Positions 11,187-22,959 of a stretch of 64,000 nucleotides of DNA are shown here, one piece after another. Source of the DNA: Zea mays. Taxonomy: Eukaryota; Streptophyta; Magnoliopsida; Poales; Poaceae. The position numbers were made by a program, and so were the translations under genes. Numbering within the stretch: position 1 is the stretch's first letter; each line of letters begins with the position of its first letter. The stretch spans positions 63,940,942 to 64,004,941 of the forward strand of contig NC_050099.1 of NCBI RefSeq assembly GCF_902167145.1. The letters run 5' to 3'. The notes below the pieces were generated by a model that saw nothing but the letters and a program-made list of their open reading frames with translations, did no database searches and was not told the origin of the DNA.

Positions 11187-12726
11187 TGTCGAACCGGTAA
11201 GGCGACCAGAGGGGGGTGAATGGAAGCCAATCGGATTTTTGTCTCCAAACACTGAAAATTAACACTTTACTTCAATTGAGATGAAGTAAGTGCACAAACC
11301 ATAAACACATCAGCGAACGACTGATTTCATGATTACAAAATGTTCCTAATACTCACATGAGACCAGTAAAACAAACGGATCGCAAATCGGACACCAAAAA
11401 GTCCAAAACGGTCCAATACAGTATCGTCAACAAGTGCTGTTTTCAGCAGTACGAAAATCTGTTCTTGATTTCAAAACTGAACTAAACGAACTCCAATTGA
11501 TATAAACTTTTACACACACCTGAGCAAATACCTTTGCAAGATCTCCCTAAATTTTGAGCTCAATCCGACTTGTGAATCACCCGCAGATTTAAAAATACAG
11601 CAGAAATTGGGGTTTTGTTGGGGTTTTCTAGAAACGAGTTCAACCTGAGTTTTTCTCAAATCGCGACCAAAATCTGCAACAAATAGGTGTATGCAGTGGT
11701 CCGAAGAGTGCAACTCACCACCAAACAATCACCAAACCAAATCCTCTCAAAGGAATCAAAAATTTTCACCAACAACACAAGATCGGGAAAAGGAGAAACC
11801 AAGACTATAAAACTTCAGAAATTTCAGCAAGGGTACAAATTGAGATTTGAAGCCAAAGAGCCCTGTGGGTCGGACCGGCGACCCTTCCTCTGATTAAACT
11901 TGAAAATCAAGAACACAGTCGAAGTACAAAATCACTACGGAAACCTCGGCTCAACTGGTGTCTACCTAGAGAGAAAACTAGGAGCTCTAGAATGAGTGCT
12001 CAAAACAATTGGCAGCCAAGGGATGCTGAACCAACCAGCCCTCCCCTCTATTTATAGAGGGTTATTCTCACTTCCTAAACTATCCCTATTTACATAGAGC
12101 CTATCCACTCCACCGGGGGCGAAATGGACCAACTCCTAGGTTTTCGATCCGACTGCCACGTCCTTCACACGGAGTTGCTTCGCCTTGATGCACCCTCCGC
12201 GATCATGCTGCGTGCCGCCACCTATTCCCTCCAGAACCGCCACCACCGAGTTTTGAGGTCCAAACTCAGCAAAACCCACCAACCGTAGCGCTGGGTGGTT
12301 TTGAGACCCAAATCACTAAACCTGCCATGATCACCACACCTCGTGCACGTCCTTCACGATCAGACGTGTGTCCCGCCAGTCCTCGACCATGCCGGCAACA
12401 TGGTCCACTCCACCACGTCCTCGCACAAGTGTGTCCTAGGTGTCAGCCACCGTGGTTGGTCACCTGGCTGCTCTGATCCGTCAGTCAAGACCCAGCACTC
12501 GCCCTTCACCGCTCCCGGTCCATCAGCACGAGCCCGCATGACCTTCACCTCAGCCATCAACCATCGTTCCTGTGCTCCTCATCTGCACACCACAAGTCGA
12601 CCGACATAGTTGCACAAGCATAATCTCACACTGTGGTCAGTCCACTGACTACCCCAGAGTGCTACCCATTGACAATCACTCATCATCAACCCGAACCACA
12701 AGGGACAAGTCAACCTTGTGTTCGCA
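11187..12726 (-). repeat. Solo LTR H of a copia element related to I
   Basis: This 1540-bp sequence is bounded by TG...CA and flanked by identical 5-bp duplications GGTAT (11182-11186 and 12727-12731). Inverted, it aligns with the 3' LTR of element I. Only one LTR is present between the duplications, so the internal region was lost by LTR-LTR recombination. Its TATA box reads on the minus strand at 12049-12056. Confidence 0.88.
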
Positions 12727-13040
12727 GGTATGCACCAAACATGTCCAGTGCGCCAGACGTCCAACGGCTCTGCCTCACGCCAACGGTCGGCGCATGATCG
12801 CTGGTCAGCCACGTCTGCTCGACAACGGTCGACAGGGACCACCGGACAGTCTGGTGTGCCACCGGATAGTTTGGTATGCCAAGCGACCGAAGGCGAGAAA
12901 CGATCATCTCGGATGGTTAAGGAAACAAATCGCAGACTATGCGGTGTCTGGTGTGCACCCGACAGCCCGATGCACCCACAGACAGAAGGAAACCAAGGCC
13001 TTTCAAATGAAGCTTCAACGACTCCTAGGTCCCTTGGGGC

Positions 13041-13049
13041 TATAAAAGG
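13041..13049 (+). promoter_or_regulatory. TATA box of element F LTR
   Basis: GGGGCTATAAAAGGATCC lies about 670 bp before the LTR end, a normal core-promoter position. Confidence 0.65.
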
Positions 13050-13709
13050 ATCCCCCCTAGGCGCATGGAGCTGATACCCAAGCATGCTTTGAGCACACCA
13101 CAACTCCGAACCTTCGCGACCACGCTATTGATTTGTTAGAGAGACATTTTGAGCGCATTCTTGAGCTCTGACTCGGTCGTTTTGATTTATGCGCTCTCTT
13201 TTGCTTGTGTGTGTGTTGTTGCTGCGTTGTGCTCTTGTGTGTGTCTCTACTCCCCTCCTTACTCCGGATTTGATTATAATCATTTGTGCAAGGCGTGAGA
13301 GACTCCAATTTGTGGAGATTCCATACAACGGGATATTGATATAAGGAAGACTATTGTGGCACTCAAGTTTGATATTTAGATCACTTCAGAGGGGTTGAGT
13401 GCAACCCTTAACCAAAGCAGGTCACCACAACGTGCAGTAGACATTGGTTGAACCACGGTAAAAATAAATGTGTCTCTTGTCCACTTTACTTATTGTGATT
13501 ACAGTCTTCGTGAGTTCTGTCTCACTTGCAATATTACTCCTAAGTTTACTACTCATCTTAAAGGAGCAATCAAGTGAAGAGTTATCCTTTCTTCTCCCTT
13601 CTCATCCTAACTTGGTTTTAGTGCTCACTAACACTCTGTATAAACCAAGTTTGTGTTGTTTAGAGTTAATTTCTCAAGATCACCTATTCACCCCCTTTAG
13701 GTGCTCTCA

Positions 13710-13724
13710 ATTGGTATCAGAGCC
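13710..13724 (+). other. Primer-binding site of element F
   Basis: ATTGGTATCAGAGCC matches the initiator-Met tRNA complement exactly over TGGTATCAGAGC. It follows the LTR terminus, and gag starts 34 bases later. Confidence 0.9.
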
Positions 13725-13758
13725 ATTCTCTTCATCAAGGGACTAACCGCTCGAAGAG

Positions 13759-14917
13759 ATGGGTCCTAAGAGCAATGGGATTGTGATCGACGACAAGGAG
13801 AAGGAGACCATCAACAACAATGAGCCAAAAGAACATAAACCCATCGACTTAGGCTCAAACAACAAGAAGGATAGGACGAAGAACAGGTGCATCAAAAAGA
13901 TAGTCTACTACGACAGCGACGCCTCCTCATCTTCACCAAAGGTTGACGATGACTCTTCTTTAAAGAAAAAATACGGTTAACCAAAATTACTCTTTTGATT
14001 ATTCCCGCATTTCGTACAACTCCAATGCTCATTTATTGTCTATTCCTCTTGACAAGCCCCCTCACTTTGATGGGGAAGATTATTCTTTTTGGAGTCATAA
14101 AAATGTGTACTATTTTCTCTTCATCCTAGTAGTTGGGAAGTACGAGAAAATGGAATGCATTTTTACAGTAATGATAATGCTATATTTATTCATGAACAAA
14201 TTCATAAGAATGCCCAGGCTACTACTGTTCTTTTAGCATCTCTATGTACGGATGAATATAACAAAGTTAGTGGCTTGGACAATGCCAAGGAAACATGAGA
14301 CACCCTCAAAATCGCTCATGAGGGAAATGACGCCACATTGATCACCAAGATGGAGTTGGTGGAAGGTGAGCTGGAGAGGTTCACCATGAAGAGAGGTGAA
14401 CAGCCAACTGATACGTACAACAGGCCCAAGACTCTGGTGAACAAGAACTGAAGCTATGTAAGTACAAGATGGACAGATCATGACGTCGTTCGCCTCATGT
14501 TAAGGTCATTTACTATTATTGATCATCATCTTGTTAATCTTATTCGTGAGAACCCTAGGTATACCAAAATGTTGCCCGAAGAAACTATTGGTAAGTTTGT
14601 AAGTGGGCGCATGATGGTAAAAGAAAGCAAGGTACGTCGATGACATCGCCAACGGACCTCTTCCTAAATACGAACCGCAACCCGTTGCACTCAAAGCAAC
14701 GACCAACAAGGACGTGCTCCCCAACAAGGTGGTGAGAGTTGAGGCAGCTGGCCTTAACGAGGAAGAAATGGCACTTGTAATCAAGCGCTTCAAGACTACT
14801 TTGAAGGGAGGCAAGGACTACCCCAACAAGAACAAATCAAGGGGAAAGTGTTGATGCTTCAAGTGTGGTAAGTCTGGTCATTTTGTTTCTCAATGCCCCG
14901 ACAATGAGAATGACAAG
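13759..14917 (+). pseudogene. Copia gag (element F), decayed and interrupted
   Basis: It starts at an ATG with MGPKSNG, then a basic/acidic segment (RCIKKIVYYDSDASSSS) and, after a stop and frameshift, IPLDKPPHFDGEDYSFWS. The UBN2-like gag core follows (KMELVEGELERFTMKRGEQPTD and HLVNLIRENPRYTKM). A CX2CX4HX4C zinc knuckle lies at 14855-14896. Several stops and frameshifts break it. The frame ends where the LTR of element A begins at 14918, just after the knuckle. Confidence 0.82.
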
Positions 14918-15551
14918 TGTTGGTCACTTGTTCTCAAAAGCTATGAATCAAGAACAAGGCAACACAAATGTTAATGGTTAAAGACCTTCGTCCTTCGTAA
15001 CATTATCTCCCTTAGGATATAATGATCTTCGGACAAAGGTCATGAAGGTCATACCTTCATCATTTCAATTTGCAAAGACATAAACAGGGACATATGAAAT
15101 GCAAAGAAAGCATGAATAATCATTTCAGATCATTAGATTATTCATATTATCATCATATATCCATGAACAAATATTAATGATGCTTAAATTACATTGGGAC
15201 CTTCGACTTGACAGAAGGCAAAAATCCAGAAGTGACGCGTGAGCGATTACAGGTCAGTGTGAACAGTATAGGGTACTGTTCATCTATTTATATATAGGCA
15301 CGGGACATAGCCCGGACAAAATTACATTCATGTCCTTGATAACTAATCATAACCGTGACGCAAATTATCAGGGACTAAGCGGTCTTTTCCTCTTTAAGTC
15401 GGTGCTACCCTTCGTCTCAAGCGTGTCATCATGCCGAAGCTCTTTCAATTGTAGCTTCGGCATATATCTTCATGTCGTGCCTGCTTGCATATCATCTTGC
15501 CGAAGCTATTTTTGCTTAGAGGACCTTCGGCGGAGAAGAAGGCCCCCAACA
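14918..15551 (-). repeat. Element A 3' LTR
   Basis: This 634-bp LTR is bounded by TGTTGGTCAC and ...CCCCCAACA as read on the plus strand. It aligns over most of its length with 48075-48646. A TATA box reads on the minus strand at 15285-15292. A 9-bp inverted repeat (GCCGAAGCT at 15433, AGCTTCGGC at 15453) matches the stem-loop found in the other Tat LTRs. Confidence 0.9.
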
Positions 15552-15563
15552 GTAGCCCCTTCG
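15552..15563 (-). other. Polypurine tract of element A
   Basis: On the minus strand CGAAGGGGCTAC directly precedes the LTR TGTTGG. The same GARGGGCTAC sequence precedes the 3' LTRs of B, C and D. Confidence 0.75.
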
Positions 15564-15752
15564 TGGTGCTTGATCGTTTTTCCTAACGAGCTCGATCCGC
15601 GAAAAAACTCGAAGGCTTTGGAATGCCGAAGGTCCAAAAAACACCTTCCCTGAGCTTGTTGCCGAGAAACGATTATAATATTCCAGGCGTTGAGCGGTCC
15701 ACCGTTCAGCGAGTGCAGGCGACCTGGCAGTTCGCCTTCCCCCTGCAGCACT

Positions 15753-15762
15753 ATATAAATAG
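15753..15762 (+). promoter_or_regulatory. TATA box of the antisense gene in A
   Basis: ATATAAATAG follows a CTGCAGCAC context about 170 bp upstream of the gene. It points opposite to the element's own transcription. Equivalent boxes exist in B, C and D at the same place. Confidence 0.65.
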
Positions 15763-15924
15763 ACGGGTTGGTGAAGAGTTACCATAGCATTCATGCCATT
15801 GCATTGTTCTGCTGTTAAAAAATTTAACCATAGCCGAAGCTTTCTGTACTGCGCTTTCAAGCGAACACTTCATCGTTCAAGGTTAACTTCGTCAGACGGG
15901 TTAGCTTCGTCAAATGGTAAAAAT

Positions 15925-18787
15925 CCATCAAAATTGCCAGAGTGCGATCAACTGCAAGTGTGTCTCGTGAGGGGGACGAAACCAAGGCCACTTAAACGGC
16001 ACCAATTTCAGAAGTAATGAAACGATCAGGTCTGGTTGTGGCTGACGAAGGTACTTCTAATGTCGAAGCTGAGCAGACTGTGATTGAAGGTGAAGATGTC
16101 GAGAGTGAAGAAGACTATAGTATTCTAATCCCAACGAAGCCTAGTCATCTAGATTTTGAAAAATCTACTGTGTCTGAAGATGACATGCGTATGATGATGA
16201 AACTAGGCTATTTTGGAGAGGCTAAAAGCAAACTTATCCGATTTGCTAGAGAAGAGACTACCCCAGAGCCGAAGAAGGATGAAGTTGTGGTTTTCAAGAG
16301 CTTCTTCAGAGCGGGGCTGTGATTTCCCCTGAATGAGATGATAGGGGTAGTACTAAAGAACTTCGAAATATATCTTCATCAACTGAATCCTAACGCTATT
16401 GTTAGGCTCAGCGTCTTTATCTGGGCCCTCCGAAGCCAAGGGATGAGCCCAAATGCCAAAGCTTTCTGTCGAGTGCATGAGTTGCACTATCAGACGAAGG
16501 CCAGGGCAGATGTCTTCACGAAAATTTTGGTTGTTATAATTTTGCGTATCGAAAGGATATGAAGGCACTAGTCCTCAGCTACTGCACAAAGTGGCCAACT
16601 GACTGGAAAAATGAATGGTTCTATATGAAGGCTGACGAGAAAAATAGGGAGAAGCTAATGACCATGGTCATGAGTCCACTGAGTTTAAGCTTCGAAATGA
16701 CCCAAACCTTATGCAATATGCAACTGGGGTCACCCTGTTAGCTGGCCGAAGTAGAATTTAGAGTGGTAGCCGAGCAAATCAGTACCAGGGACTTGGTGCT
16801 GGAATACTTGGCGAATAGAACATATCCAACGTCAAGTGGCTGGGGAATGCCGAAGAAGGAGGCGGGGAAAAAGCATGAACTTTTTTGTCTTACTTACTGT
16901 TTCAAATTTGAAAAACAATTCAAGAAGCCTTTCAAAGAATGGCTGGACATGATTGAGACCATGTGCAACAAAATACATGGAAATTATACCAAGAAGGAAG
17001 ATCAATTGATGATTGCAGCCTTCGGCACCCGGCCAAAACGAAGGTTGAACCGTGTAATAGACGCCTTGAAATTTGAATACCCTGATTATGAAAAGCTTGA
17101 CAAAGGTGTCGAACGGGTGAAAAGAAAAAGGGTTGTCAGCATTCTGAGCAGGCAAGCTGCTAGAATGGTAAAGGAGGACGAGAAAGCTTCAAAGAAGGGA
17201 AAGGCTACTCCTGAGCCGAAGGTGGCAGTTTCGAAAAAGAGGAAAGCTGAAGCTCCGGGGCCGGAGGTAACTGAGGCAACGGAAGAAACTCCTTCAACAC
17301 CTCCTGCTGCCGAAATAGCAGATATTCTAAAGGTAATGACTGAATCTTTACCCATCAAGATGCTAAGTCCTCTAGGGCCAGAACTGACGAAACTTTTATA
17401 GAAGAAGGATGAGCCTTCGGCTACAAAGGAGAAGGCCGACGAGCAGAAAAAACGAAGAATTGTTAATGTCATGCAAGACATTGAGCGGACGCCACCGCTG
17501 GCCTCGGCATCCAAAATAGCACCTATCGCAAGTGCCGAGGCCACTGTCGAAGCTGATACCTCTGCTAAAGCTGCCAATCTTGAAAATACTCTGTCAGGGA
17601 TTGATAAACTTCTTTTGGATATGGCTACGGAAGAGACAGCTACAGCTGCAGAGAAGGTCATGGCCGCAGTGCCTAACAAAGGGAAAAAATTGCTGATGTT
17701 GCTACAGAAGAAAGGGACTTTGACCTTCGGAACCTAGTGGGTCAAGAATTGTCCGAGGCTGAGAAGAAGGAGCTACAGGAATATGGGATATCTTGTGGCT
17801 ACCAGCTAGGAGCTATGCTCTTTGGTGGAATTGACAAAGGAGCCTTAGGATGTATTCGCGATCACGCTGGGGCAAAGATAATCGGCACTCTATCGAAGAG
17901 TGTCGTTTTCCCGAAGCTTGAGGCTAATATTAGCGGCTACTGGAGACAACATATCATCGGCAGTCTGTTTTCCTCCAATTTCAAGGTAAAGTTCTTTTTG
18001 TCTAAATTTCTGTTATGTTTGTGATTAATCAAGATTTTCTGATGTCAGTTTATTTCGACAGAGTATGCTGCTAAGTAAGGCACTGAGGATGCAACAAGAC
18101 CTCAAAGACAAGAAAAATGAAATCATAATCGAGGGCTTGGAGAGTAAGATCAAGGATTACGAAGCTTCTCTAGAGAAGAAGGACTTCCTATTTCAAGCAA
18201 TAGAGGGCTCGCTTGCAGAAATTCAAGCCGAAAATGCTAGATTAAGCGAGGAGCTTCTCCAAAGTCATACAACCTTAAAAGAAAACTCAGAGAACTTCAA
18301 ACAAGAGAAGAAATATATGCAAGCGAAATATGAAGTCGAAGCTGACAAAAATATGAAGCTGCAGAAATCTTTGAAAGACCTTCGGGATTCATGTTTGAAT
18401 TTTAGCAACTGTCGCGTGCAACGGTTGAAAGAGGTCTTTAGCTTGGTTGGGGCCAGCTCTAAAGATTTTTCCCCTTTGTCTGAAGACATACCAAATACCT
18501 TCAAACATATTGAAAATGAAGTTGATGCAATTGATGAAGTGATAGCTGGGGATAGTGACTTCTGTGCCTTGCTAGCTTCTCGCGGCACAGCTGCCACATT
18601 CTTGAAGGCCGGTTGCATGCATGCGAAGACAGTAAACATACCAACCTTCAGTCTGTTGCCATCAGATTTAATTGATATTCCCAGTGAAGCCCGAAGCATC
18701 GGAAACAGATTCATAACTCAGATTTGGGCTAAGGGTGGACGAGAGCTGGCTGGGGACGAAGCCCGAAACTTGCTTAAACTGGAATGA
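15925..18787 (+). pseudogene. Antisense gene (Transposase_28-type) of element A, broken
   Basis: It matches the C copy throughout. It has an acidic start, the block FPLNEMIGVVLKNFEIYLHQ and the domain Pfam calls putative gypsy-type transposon (Transposase_28). Then come a Lys-rich region, a KKRRIVNVMQDIE motif, a conserved block LQEYGISCGYQLGAMLFGG and a C-terminal coiled coil. The ATG used in C is lost here. There are stops at 16320 and 17399 and frameshifts near 16505 and 17735. An intron lies at 17986-18061 (AAG|GTAAAG ... GACAG|AG). Molecular function is unknown. Confidence 0.8.
17986..18061 (+). other. Predicted intron in A antisense gene
   Basis: This 76-nt segment has GT and AG borders and a T-rich 3' end. 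It interrupts the protein between FK and SMLLSKALR. The same position is interrupted in C (71 nt), B (73 nt) and D (90 nt), with different intron sequences. Confidence 0.8.
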
Positions 18788-19438
18788 AACTTGTACCTGT
18801 TGCTTTCCTTGATTCTTGTAATTACTTTTTACCTTATACTGTTGTTTGTCAGCAGGATGGTGGTGCCGAAGGTTGATAACCCGAAGCATATTTCGAAGGT
18901 TGCTGAAGCTTCTCTTTAGACCTGCCTGTATAGAGCTCTAGGAATATTTGTATTATCTTTGCAAAAAATTGTAATCGAGAATTAAACAATACTGTGTATA
19001 TTTGTCCATACCGTGTAATATATTTTTACCTTTTCATCCATGTACAAATTGCTTTGTTATGGACGAAACTTGTATCTTTTGAGCCGAAGGCGAAAAACAC
19101 CTTCCCTTCTTTTCGTACACAACGAAGCATATCCTTGCATAAAATGTGTATGTTTGAAACAAAACTTCTTCGTGTTCATCGAAGCACTGTCGTCGAAGCT
19201 GGAGTATTTCTGTTCGTGCTTCATGTTATGATGATGATCCTACAAATGTCTAAATGAATGTCTGTATGAATGCAATGAATGATGTAATGTAATGTGCAAA
19301 TGAATGTCCCAAACGCACACGAAGCCACACCCAGACTCTGCATCCCCTTAGGAATGACTTCTTTAGCTTCGGAACTTACGCTGCGCTCCCTTAGGAATGA
19401 CTTTTTGCAGCTTCGGAACTTACGCTGCTGTTGGGGGC
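18788..19438 (-). other. Element A spacer with flanking motif and decayed repeats
   Basis: This lies downstream of the antisense gene. It contains the GGGAAGGTGTTTTTCG motif inverted at 19089-19104, an ATG/AATG-rich low-complexity stretch (19220-19310), and copies of the CTTAGGAATGACTTTTTGCAGCTTCGG repeat. The repeats continue at 43808-43920 on the other side of element C. No gene is seen. Confidence 0.6.
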
Positions 19439-20033
19439 CTACTCCGTTGCCGAAGGTCCTGTAAGAAGAAACACCTTCGGAAGATCAACACAGAAGCAAA
19501 GCCGAAGCTACCATCCGGGGAGCTTCGGCATAGTGACATGCCTTAAGACGAAGGGTGGCACAGACTTAAAGATGAAAAGACCAATTGGCCCATGATAATC
19601 TGTGTCATGATTGTAACCGGTTGTAGAGGACACGAATGTAAATCCACACAGGCTGCGCCCTGTGCCTATAAATAGATTAACAGTACCCACATACTGTTCA
19701 CGCTGACTAATACTCGCCGTGCATTACACTTGTATTATTTCTTTCTATCAAGGCAAAGGTACAAATGTAATTCTATATTATTACTGTTTATCCATGATAT
19801 AATAAAGTTGAATTGATAATGTCATATAATTATTCACATTGCTTTTCATGTCTTACATGCTTCTTCTTTCATTAATGTATACTGCAATCATGAAGGTATG
19901 TCCTTCATGACCTTTGTCTGAAGATCATTATGCCCTAAGGGAGATAATGCTTCGAAGGACAAAGGGCCTTAACCTTTAACATTTTGTGTTGCCTTGTTCT
20001 TAATTCGTAGCAGTTGAGAACAAGTCCCCAACA
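19439..20033 (+). repeat. Element C 5' LTR
   Basis: It runs from TGTTGGGGGCC to CCCCAACA, about 595 bp, with the partner at 43202-43807. By eye the two differ at roughly 4-6% of positions. The U3 stem-loop is perfect here (GCCGAAGCT 19501-19509, AGCTTCGGC 19521-19529). The TATA box is at 19667-19674. Confidence 0.9.
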
Positions 20034-20063
20034 TTGGCGCCCACCTCCGGTGAACTCACTTCC
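20034..20063 (+). other. Primer-binding site and leader of element C
   Basis: TTGGCGCCCACC follows the LTR directly and continues CTCCGGTGAACTCACTTCCA. The same 30-odd bases follow the 5' LTR of gag-only element D at 25297. I do not assign the tRNA with confidence. Confidence 0.8.
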
Positions 20064-20075
20064 ACTCTTGAGTTG

Positions 20076-22230
20076 ATGGCTTCATTCAACAACCAAGTCG
20101 TAGCACCTTCGGCTACGAAGCTGGTGCTCCCGATAACAGGCGGCTCAAGTTCAGAGTCGGCTAACAAGAAGCAGTAGAAGGAAGCATAGAGAAGGGTGCA
20201 GCATGTTGGGGTGCAGGGACCCTTCATCAAGTCAAAATGGTCCCACATCCCAATCACCTTCTCCCAGGAGGACCTTCAGCTCAAAGATTACCCTCACAAT
20301 GATGTTATGGTCATATCTTGTGTCATCAAGGGATTTCTGGTCCATAATGTTCTGGTTGATACAGGCAGTGCAGCAGATATCATATTTGCTAAGGCCTTCA
20401 GACAGATGCAAGAGCCAGAAGACAAGATTCATGATACTACACACCCTCTTTGTGGCTTCGGAGGAAGGCAGATTGTAGCACTCGGCAAAATCACGATGCT
20501 AGTGACCTTCGGCTTCGCCCACAATACAAGGACTGAACAGGTTGTGTTTGATATTGTTGACATGGAATACCCCTACAATGCAATCATTGGTCGTGGGACA
20601 CTTAATGCTTTCGAAGCAATACTTCATCCAGCATATCTATGCATGAAGATACCTTCGAAGCAAGGGCCCATTGCTATTCATGGGAGTCAGGAAGATGCCA
20701 GGAAAGCCGAAGGAAACTGGATAGATTCAAAGGCAATTCACAACATACATGGAGTCGAAGCCTGTGAACAGTACAAATACAAAAGAGAGAAGGCTGCTTC
20801 GGCAAATCAGCCGAAGCCTATGCTTCTATGTGAAGACATAGTAGAGCAAAAAGTACTGCTGGGGTCTCAGCTATCTGAAGACCAAGAGAAAACTTTGATA
20901 AGATTTTTATTCAACAACAAAGATGTCTTTGCTTGGTCAGCCAATGATCTCTGCGGTGTCAACAGAGATGTCATTGAACATTCACTCAATGTGGACCCAT
21001 CCTTCAGGCCAAGAAAGCAAAGGCTTCGAAAAATATCTGATGATAAAGTCAAAGGTGCTCGGAATGAAGTGAAAAGGCTTCTCAGTGCTGGTGTCATCAG
21101 AGAGGTGAAATACCCAGAGTGGTTAGCCAATACTGTCATGGTGAAGAAGACCAATGGCAAATGGAGAATGTTCATTGACTTCACAGATCTTAACAAGGCA
21201 TGCCCAAAAGACGAATTCCCACTACCAAGAATAGACTCTCTTGTAGATGCAACAGCTTCTTCAGAGCTCATGAGTCTATTGGATTGTTATTCAGGCTATC
21301 ATCAAATCTGGATGAAGAAAGAAGATGAGCCGAAGACTAGCTTCATAACTCCCAGTGACACCTATTGCTATCTTCGGATACCTGATGGGCTCAAGAATGC
21401 TGGAGGAAGCTTCAGCAGAATGACAGCCAAGGTCCTTCATTCCCAAATAGGCAGAAATGTGCTGACCTATGTTGATGATATCATAGTGAAAAGCGCGAAG
21501 CAAGAAAATCACATTGCTGATTTGCAAGAAACATTTGCCAATTTCAGGCAAGCTGGCCTGAAATTAAATCCAGAAAAATGTGTTTTCGAAGTGAAGAAAG
21601 GCAAGTTCCTTGGTTGTCTGGTTTCAACGAAAGGAATTGAAGCTAACCCAAATAAGATCGAAGCTATCCTTATATTAAGGAATTGAAGCCACCAAGCACG
21701 AAGAAAGGGGCTCAACGGCTGGCAAGAAGATTAGCATCATTAAACAGATTCATATCCCGATCAGCGGAAAGAAATCTCCCATTTTTTGAAGTACTGAAGT
21801 CAGCCGAAGTCTTTCAATGGGGCCCGGTACAACAAAAAGCTTTTGAAGAGTTGAAACAATATTTGATTGATTTAGCAACATTAACTCCACCCGCGCCAGG
21901 GGCTCCATTGCTCTTATATGTGGCAGCTTCGCATTCTGCAATGAGTGCGGCATTGGTACAGGAGAAGCTAGATGGTCAGGCTAAAAAGCAAGCACCAGTA
22001 TACTTCGTCTCTGAAGTTTTAAGTCCTTCAAAGAAAAATTACACAAATTGGAGAAGGTATTATATGCTGTGTTAATGGCCTCCAAAAAGCTTTGGCATTA
22101 TTTTCAAGCATACCACATAATTGTTCCTTCTTCACAACCTCTAAAGGACATCATGAGGAACAGAGAGGCTACTGGAAGAATTGGAAAATGGGCTGCAGAG
22201 CTTAATGAATTCACCATTGATTATGTGCAT
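20076..22230 (+). pseudogene. Element C pol, first part: protease and reverse transcriptase
   Basis: The ATG at 20076 (MASFNNQ) lies 42 bp after the LTR, so no gag precedes it. Two early TAG stops (20175, 20187) separate it from the main open frame. The protease motif VDTGSAADII has its catalytic DTG at 20358-20366. RT has AGVIREVKYPEWLANTVMV, IDFTDLNKACPKDEFPLP and the YVDD catalytic box at 21468-21479. The first, gypsy-type RNase H follows. Frameshifts occur near 21675 and 22045. The frame is cut at ...TIDYVH by element B, and the second half continues at 36999. Confidence 0.9.
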
Positions 22231-22900
22231 TGTTGGGGGCCTTCGGCTTCCGAAGGTCCTCAAAAATATGATTTAACAATGTTTCTGGAGTATGATACAT
22301 GAACAGGTACCTTCAGACTTAGGTCAAAACTACAGTGTGAAGAAGCACAAAGAATACGAAGGATGGCGTAGAGCCGAAGCTATGCGCAAGGGAGCTTCGG
22401 CGTGATAACAGAAAAAGGGAACCGACTTAAAAGGGAAAAGGCTATTTAGACACCGATGGACTATTATAGAGTTATTAGCAAATTTAAAGGGCATGGGTGT
22501 AATTTTACATGGGCTGCGTCCCGTGCCTATAAATAGATGAACAGTGCTCTCGTACTGTTTACGCTGACTGGGCATTTGTTTTTGCGTCACGCTTGTACTT
22601 TTACCTTCTTTCAAGCCGAAGGTACTTTTGTAACTTGTTATTATTTCCATTTTTCCTTAATAATAAAATAAAAATAAGTTGATGGTAACAAATAATTGTT
22701 GATATTGTCTTTTATATTTCATATGTTTCTTTCCTCGTTTATATGTTGCCTTGATGAAGGTACGTCCTTCACAACCTTCGTCCGAAAATCATTATTTCTC
22801 AAAAGGATATAATGCTTCGAAGGACGAAGGACTTTAACATTTAACATTCTCTGTGTTGCCTTGTTCTTGACTCATAGCATTTGAGAACAAGTCACCAACA
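22231..22900 (+). repeat. Element B 5' LTR
   Basis: TGTTGGGGGCC...CACCAACA, 670 bp. It begins with a hairpin CCTTCGG-CTT-CCGAAGG (22240-22256). The U3 stem-loop is GCCGAAGCT 22373-22381 with AGCTTCGGC 22393-22401. TATAAATA is at 22528-22535. By eye it differs from the 3' copy at about 3% of positions. Confidence 0.92.
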
Positions 22901-22920
22901 TTGGCGCCCACCTCTGGTGA
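22901..22920 (+). other. Primer-binding site of element B
   Basis: TTGGCGCCCACCTCTGGTGA directly follows the LTR end. It differs by one base from the sites in C and D. Confidence 0.8.
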
Positions 22921-22959
22921 ACCTTTTGCGACCACTTTCGGCAAGCATCGACTTTCGTC

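Larger units (their letters stand above)
10741..13709 (+). repeat. Element F 5' LTR, split by solo LTR H
   Basis: The left edge is set near TGAAAGGGAAATGTACCC, a start familiar from grass Opie/Ji-type LTRs. The right edge, CTCTCA at 13709, precedes the PBS. Removing LTR H and one TSD leaves about 1.42 kb. A TATAAAAGG core promoter stands at 13041. The LTR holds repeated ACCGGACTGTCCGGT-like phrases around 11083-11180 and 12835-12870. The left edge is uncertain by a few tens of bases because no partner LTR is in the window. Confidence 0.7.
10741..14917 (+). mobile_element. Ty1/copia element F (Sirevirus-like), left part
   Basis: It comprises a 5' LTR, an initiator-Met PBS and a decayed gag. 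At 14918 element A interrupts it within the gag zinc-knuckle region. The rest of gag and the start of pol reappear at 58347-59165 in the same orientation. The N-terminal gag motif RCIKKIVYYDSD and the later block HPSIKDGLGF are typical of Sirevirus gag as I know it. Confidence 0.78.

Noticed and set aside
12572..13103. Overlapping 157- and 174-codon ORFs on opposite strands
   Set aside because: They straddle the border between solo LTR H and the F LTR at 12726, so they cannot be ancestral genes.
15925..18787. Host gene captured by retrotransposons (antisense gene)
   Set aside because: The Transposase_28-type domain is known to me only from retrotransposon contexts, and no host paralogue is visible here. 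Capture is possible but unsupported.
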